A stretch of 64,000 bases of DNA from Alphaproteobacteria bacterium (lineage in GTDB: Bacteria; Pseudomonadota; Alphaproteobacteria; Micropepsales; Micropepsaceae): contig JACKLF010000004.1 of NCBI GenBank assembly GCA_024236055.1, positions 132,974 to 196,973 on the forward strand, read 5' to 3'. A program made the position numbers and the translations under genes. Below, piece by piece: positions 60,158 to 64,000 of this stretch. The stretch's first letter is position 1, and the number at the start of each line of letters is the position of its first letter. The notes beneath the pieces were generated by a model. That model made no database searches. It saw nothing but the letters and a program-made list of their open reading frames with translations, and was not told the origin of the DNA.

Positions 60158-61969
60158 CTAAAGCGCGGTCTTGAGCGGCGTGCGCGCGGCGGCCAGCGCC
60201 TGCGCCAGGTCGGCGGCGATGCGCGCGGCGCCCTGCCCATCCATCAGCGACAGCCCGGCGGCGCGCATGTCGCGGCGGGCCAGCGGCTTGTGCAGCAGCC
60301 AGCGCACCGTGCGCACGATATCGGCATCGGCGGCCTTGCTGGCCACGCCCAGCGAAAGCCCCATGCCGGCGTCGGCAAAGGCACTCGCCGAGGCGGCATG
60401 ATCCTCGGACAGGCCCAGATAGATCGCCGGGGTGCCGCAGGCCGCCAGTTCATAGGCGGTCACGCCAAAAGCGCACAGCGCCACATCGGCATTGGCATAT
60501 TCGATGGTCAGGTCGTTGAAGCCTTCCACCGTCTCGTAATTGCTTTTCAGCTTGACCAGGCCCTCGGCGATTTTCTTGCCGTCCTTCATGCCCGCGCCGA
60601 TCACGAAGCGCACGCGGAAGATCGAATCCAGCGGCGCCAGCGCCTTGGCGCAGCGCAGGGTCAGGCCAAAGGGATCGCTGCCGCCCATCGCCACCAGAAC
60701 GGTGGGCCGCGACGACTTGTGTGCTGCCCCGCGCGGTGCGGCATTGGGGTTCAGGCCGGTCAGCGCCCATTCCCAGCCGATGCGCGGCAGGGTGTGCGCG
60801 CCGCTCCAGTCCAGGCGATGGGCCTGGGGCACCGGCGGATAATAGGCATAGTCGGCGGCCAGGCGCCGCTCGGACCCGTCATCGATCACCGCGGTCACCG
60901 CGATGCTGCGCTTGAGCTTTTCCACCTCGCCGCGCGTGGGCCCGTCACGCCCGTCCAGCAGCAGAATGTCGGGCGAATTGGCATCGATCAGCGTTTCCAG
61001 GTCGGATGCGCCATGCAGCATCGCCACCTGGAAACCGGCGCGGCGGATGGGCGCGGCGGCATCGTCCGTGCCGTTCAGGGCGAAGATCGCGCCAATGCCC
61101 TGGCGATCGCGCATGGCCCGCGCCAGCGCCACCATGCGCTTGACATGGCCATAGCCATACTGGCCGCCGCCATCGCAGCGGATCAGCGCCAGCCCGCCGG
61201 CGGTCTGGCCCGAGGGCTCGGCAATGGGCTTTTGCTGGACATGGGCATTGATGCGGTTCAGCTCCGGCTCGCGCTCCAAGAGCAGCAACAGGTCGGCCAG
61301 CGAGGCTTCGCCGGCGCGCGCTTCCAGGCGCTCATGCACCGCCTCGATGAAGGCCAGGTCGTCGGGCGTGTCGATGGTCAGCCGGCCGCCCTTTTTCGCC
61401 AGCGGCGGATAGGGCGCGGCGCGCACGATCTTCACGAAATCGGGATGCAGCTTGAAATAGCCGGTGACATGCTCGCGCGCCGCCGGATCGGTGGCGGCAT
61501 CCATCATCAGCTTGTCCAGCGCGCGGCGCGAAAAGGGATCGACGCCTTCATGCGCGCATTCGGCGCCTTCTTCCAGCAGCACATAATCGCCGCCCTGTTC
61601 GATCAGGGTGGCGACCAGATGATCGACAAAGCCGGCATCGATGAAGGGCGCATCGGAAGATACGCGCACGATGATGTCGGCATCCAGTTTTTCGGCGGCG
61701 GCGGCATAGCGCGCCAGCACGTCATTCTCGGGCCCGCGCACCACGGTCACGCCCTGGGCGTTGCACCATTCCACGATGGCCTCGTCCGCCGGATTGACGC
61801 TGGTGGCAACGGCGATTTCCTCGACCAGGTGGCAGGCTTTGAGGCGGTGAACGATGTGCCACAACAGCGGCTTGCCCGCGATCGGACGCAGCACCTTGCC
61901 CGGCAGGCGGGTGGAGCCCATGCGCGCCTGGATCACCGCAACGACACGGATGTGCTCGCGCGTTTCCAT
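60158..61969 (-). CDS. Cytidylyltransferase/PseG-like hydrolase fusion (FlmD-like)
   Basis: 603 residues. The first about 245 form a nucleotidyltransferase of the SpsF/PseF/NeuA group ('VVAVIQARMGSTRLPGKVLR', 'DADIIVRVSSDAPFIDA', 'RLTIDTPDDLAFIEAV'). From about 265 there is a PseG-like UDP-sugar hydrolase/glycosyltransferase ('LIRCDGGGQYGYGHVKRMVA', 'LLLDGRDGPT', 'TVLVAMGGSDPFGLTLRCAK'). In Pse synthesis PseG acts before PseI and PseF after it, so one chain carries steps on both sides of the neighbouring synthase. Start at 61969 overlaps the synthase stop (TGATG). Confidence 0.85.
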   Translation of the reverse strand: METREHIRVVAVIQARMGSTRLPGKVLRPIAGKPLLWHIVHRLKACHLVEEIAVATSVNPADEAIVEWCNAQGVTVVRGPENDVLARYAAAAEKLDADIIVRVSSDAPFIDAGFVDHLVATLIEQGGDYVLLEEGAECAHEGVDPFSRRALDKLMMDAATDPAAREHVTGYFKLHPDFVKIVRAAPYPPLAKKGGRLTIDTPDDLAFIEAVHERLEARAGEASLADLLLLLEREPELNRINAHVQQKPIAEPSGQTAGGLALIRCDGGGQYGYGHVKRMVALARAMRDRQGIGAIFALNGTDDAAAPIRRAGFQVAMLHGASDLETLIDANSPDILLLDGRDGPTRGEVEKLKRSIAVTAVIDDGSERRLAADYAYYPPVPQAHRLDWSGAHTLPRIGWEWALTGLNPNAAPRGAAHKSSRPTVLVAMGGSDPFGLTLRCAKALAPLDSIFRVRFVIGAGMKDGKKIAEGLVKLKSNYETVEGFNDLTIEYANADVALCAFGVTAYELAACGTPAIYLGLSEDHAASASAFADAGMGLSLGVASKAADADIVRTVRWLLHKPLARRDMRAAGLSLMDGQGAARIAADLAQALAAARTPLKTAL

Positions 61970-62838
61970 CAGGCGGCTTCCCCGCGATAGGAAAGGCGGA
62001 TGTGCTTCAGCGGCCGCATGCCATCGGCCGGATCGGCGCGCCATTCGCGGTCGGACAGTTCGGAAGGCTGCGGCGCCTTGAATCCCGCACCATCGGCGAC
62101 GCCTGCCTCGCGAATGCGCGCGATCACGGGTGCGATTTCTTCGGGCAGCCAGCAATGACCGGCGGCATATTCTGCGCCCTGGCCATCCAGATCGAGATGA
62201 AATTCCACCGCCGCCGCGTTCCAGTGATGCACCGCCCGTTCGATGACGGCGGGGCGGCGGGTGTGATCGGACCAGCCCACGTCAAGCCCGGTGGCGTCGC
62301 GGATCGCGGCGATGGCCGACAGGTTGGCTTCGGATGCAGGCGTGGGATAGGCCGACACGCAGTGCAGCAGGGTTACATCGCGCGCGCCCGCCGCGGTCAG
62401 GGTTTTGGCGGCGGCAACGATCTCGTCCATCGTGGCCATGCCGGTCGACAGGATCACCGGCTTGCCCGATGCGGCGCAGGCCGTCAGCAGGTCGGTGACC
62501 AGAAGCTCGTAGGACGCGACCTTGTAGAAATCGACATAAGGCGCCAGTTCGGCCACCGCTTCCAGGTAGAAGGGCGTGCAGGAAAACTGGATGCCGCGCG
62601 CCTTGCAGTGCGCGGCCAGCGGCGGCAGATGCTCCAGCGGCAGTTCCCATTGCGTGCGCGCCCGGTGCTTGGGGCTTTGCGCCAGGATCTCGGGCGCGAA
62701 CATGCGGTCGATGCGGAACAGCTGGAACTTGACCGCATCGCAGCCCGAATCGGCGGCGGCATCGACAAAGGCGCGGGCGCGATCCAGGTCGCGTCCGTGG
62801 TTCGACGAGGCTTCCGCGATGAACAGGGGCTGCTTCAT
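61969..62838 (-). CDS. NeuB/PseI-family nonulosonate synthase without SAF domain
   Basis: 289 residues of TIM-barrel only. 'PLFIAEASSNHGRDLDRARA', 'SGCDAVKFQLFRIDRMFAPE', 'QFSCTPFYLEAVAELAPYVD', 'DFYKVASYELLVTDLLTACA', 'PVILSTGMATMDEI', and 'LLHCVSAYPTP' followed by 'VGWSDHTRRP' are the family motifs that bind Mn and PEP. The C-terminal antifreeze-like (SAF) domain of typical synthases is absent. It condenses PEP with a hexosamine to make pseudaminic-type acid for flagellin. First gene of the leftward pair. Confidence 0.85.
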   Translation of the reverse strand: MKQPLFIAEASSNHGRDLDRARAFVDAAADSGCDAVKFQLFRIDRMFAPEILAQSPKHRARTQWELPLEHLPPLAAHCKARGIQFSCTPFYLEAVAELAPYVDFYKVASYELLVTDLLTACAASGKPVILSTGMATMDEIVAAAKTLTAAGARDVTLLHCVSAYPTPASEANLSAIAAIRDATGLDVGWSDHTRRPAVIERAVHHWNAAAVEFHLDLDGQGAEYAAGHCWLPEEIAPVIARIREAGVADGAGFKAPQPSELSDREWRADPADGMRPLKHIRLSYRGEAA

Positions 62839-62917
62839 TTAACCAAATTTAAAGCTCGTATGGCTAAGAAGCGGTTAACGGCGCAGCCAACGGCCGGCAA
62901 AGGCCAAGGGGGACCTG

Positions 62918-63853
62918 TTGAAAAGTCGCGCATCCTCGCCATCCGAATTCCTGCAGGACGGCCGCCACAATGGCCCGCGCATCGCCAGCGCCAAGGGCCA
63001 CGACATCATCGACTGTTTTGCGTGCGGTTTCCGCCACGCCTTGCCGCTGCCCGATGCTGCCAGGTTGGAACAGGAATACCGCCAGAATTATTATGCCGAC
63101 GAAAAGCCCAACTTCATCGCCCATGCCGGCGAGGATCAGGACTGGTTCGCGCTGGCCCAGAACGACCGGCTGGATGTGTTCGAGCGCCGGCTGGTCGCGG
63201 GCCGCCGCCGCCTGCTGGACATCGGCTGCGGGCCGGGCTTCTTCCTGAGGACCGCGATTGCGCGCGGCTGGCAGGCCCACGGCATCGAGCCGTCGCGCCA
63301 GGCCGCCGCCCATGCGCGCACCCTGGGCGCGACCGTCACCGAAGGCTTTTTCAACGCCGAAAGCGCGCCCGGCCTGGGCCGTTTCGACGTGGTCAACCTG
63401 ACCAATGTGCTGGAACATGTGCCCGATCCCACCGAGGTTCTGACGCGCGCCATCGGCCTTCTGGAGCCGGGCGGGCTGTTGTGCGTGGGCGTACCCAACG
63501 ACTTTTCGCCCTTCCAGATTGCGGCGCGCAGCGCGCTGGGCATCGGCGAATGGTGGGTGGCACCGCCCCATCACCTCAACTATTTCGATTTCGATTCCCT
63601 GTCGGCCCTGCTGGAGCGGCTGGGCCTGGCCGATCAGGAGCGCACCACCAGCTTTCCCATGGAAGCCTTCCTGATGATGGGCGAGGATTATACCGGTGAC
63701 GCCGCGCTGGGCCGGGCCTGTCACAACCGCCGCAAGCGCTTCGACACCGCGCTGGAAGCCGCGGGCCTGAAAGACGTGCGGCGCAATTTCTATCGCGCCC
63801 TGGCCAGCCAGGGCATCGGCCGCGAAGCGGTCATCATCGCGGCCAAGCCCTGA
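62918..63853 (+). CDS. Class I SAM-dependent methyltransferase
   Basis: 311 residues, TTG start at 62918 with GGGGGA upstream. N-terminal 'DIIDCFACGFRHALPLPDAA' looks like a half zinc-ribbon found in sugar or capsule methyltransferases. The SAM motif is 'LLDIGCGPGFFLRTAI', followed by 'FDVVNLTNVLEHVPDPTEVL' and 'APPHHLNYFDFDSLSALLER'. Probably modifies a surface-glycan sugar given the neighbours. Ten bases separate its stop from the next GTG. Confidence 0.85.
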   Translation: MKSRASSPSEFLQDGRHNGPRIASAKGHDIIDCFACGFRHALPLPDAARLEQEYRQNYYADEKPNFIAHAGEDQDWFALAQNDRLDVFERRLVAGRRRLLDIGCGPGFFLRTAIARGWQAHGIEPSRQAAAHARTLGATVTEGFFNAESAPGLGRFDVVNLTNVLEHVPDPTEVLTRAIGLLEPGGLLCVGVPNDFSPFQIAARSALGIGEWWVAPPHHLNYFDFDSLSALLERLGLADQERTTSFPMEAFLMMGEDYTGDAALGRACHNRRKRFDTALEAAGLKDVRRNFYRALASQGIGREAVIIAAKP

Positions 63854-63863
63854 GCGTCTGACT

Positions 63864-64000
63864 GTGACAGCAAGACCCATCTTCATCGTCTCCTCCGGCC
63901 GCAGCGGCACCGCCATGCTGCACAAGGCGCTGGCCGCCAAGCCGGGCGTGGAGATGCATCACGAATATGCCGTGCAGATCACCCAGCCTTTGGCGGTCAA
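63864..64000 (+). CDS. Sulfotransferase-like protein (partial, runs off the window)
   Basis: GTG start, then 'TARPIFIVSSGRSGTAMLHK', a PAPS-type P-loop (SSGRSGT), and 'VEMHHEYAVQITQP'. Only 45 codons are in the window. Likely cotranscribed with the methyltransferase in a surface-glycan gene group. Confidence 0.65.
   Translation, partial: MTARPIFIVSSGRSGTAMLHKALAAKPGVEMHHEYAVQITQPLAV

Overview
The window looks like the chromosome of a GC-rich alphaproteobacterium with Caulobacter-like cell-cycle and polar-organelle regulation. The basis is a complete tad/cpa (Flp) pilus locus, flagellar genes in alphaproteobacterial arrangements (flgF-flgG-flgA-flgH; fliL-fliM-DUF6468-motE; flgI-rod binder-FlbY-like), a FlaEY-like/FlbA-like pair beside flagellin-glycan genes, three exact TTAA-N7-TTAA (CtrA-type) boxes and two good sigma-54 promoters. 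The genus cannot be fixed by eye; Rhizomicrobium/Micropepsaceae or Caulobacterales relatives are reasonable guesses.

Layout. 1-8.7 kb: minus-strand pilus operon flp-cpaA-cpaB-cpaC-cpaD-cpaE-cpaF-tadB-tadC, followed to 12.9 kb by a stand-alone CpaC N-terminal-domain protein, a vWA TadG and two TadE-type pseudopilins. 12.9-21.8 kb: housekeeping genes (tesB, an OmpA porin with 28 consecutive prolines, asd, a CoA-ester lyase, zapE, a UbiH-family hydroxylase). 22-29.6 kb: glnK-amtB, TraB/GumN, a dapC-type aminotransferase, ftsK and a secreted lectin-like protein. 29.7-33.9 kb: a PH-domain membrane protein and a four-gene minus-strand cluster: DUF3034 outer-membrane protein, exported truncated hemoglobin, exported cupredoxin and a histidine kinase. 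34.1-35.2 kb: initiator tRNA and dksA, then a scar holding a second copy of the dksA 3' end. 35.2-44.5 kb: two flagellar operons back to back. 44.5-51.4 kb: a hydrolase, rppH, yibQ, ctpA, envC and gpmI (RNA 5' end and envelope/septum genes); the start of gpmI is duplicated. 51.5-53.5 kb: a 2OG-Fe(II) oxygenase and an MFS transporter. 53.6-64 kb: flgI operon, a 951-aa propeller protein with flagellar-type ends, a FlbA-like TPR protein, a cytidylyltransferase/PseG fusion, a NeuB/PseI synthase, a methyltransferase and the start of a sulfotransferase-like gene.

How it fits together. Pili, flagella and flagellin glycosylation are probably tied together by CtrA, since exact boxes precede the pilin gene, the 1120-aa flagellar-locus TPR gene and the FlaEY/FlbA divergent promoter; late basal-body operons use sigma-54.

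Sequence quality. Coding frames are intact almost everywhere except three patches (about 0.55-3.3 kb, 22.5-23.6 kb and 44.6-45.2 kb), where conserved genes break every 50-300 bp, often in short homopolymers. These are probably consensus errors. The most unusual structures are the paired gene-end duplications at dksA and gpmI, which differ only by synonymous changes and flank related small palindromes, and the globin-cupredoxin operon.
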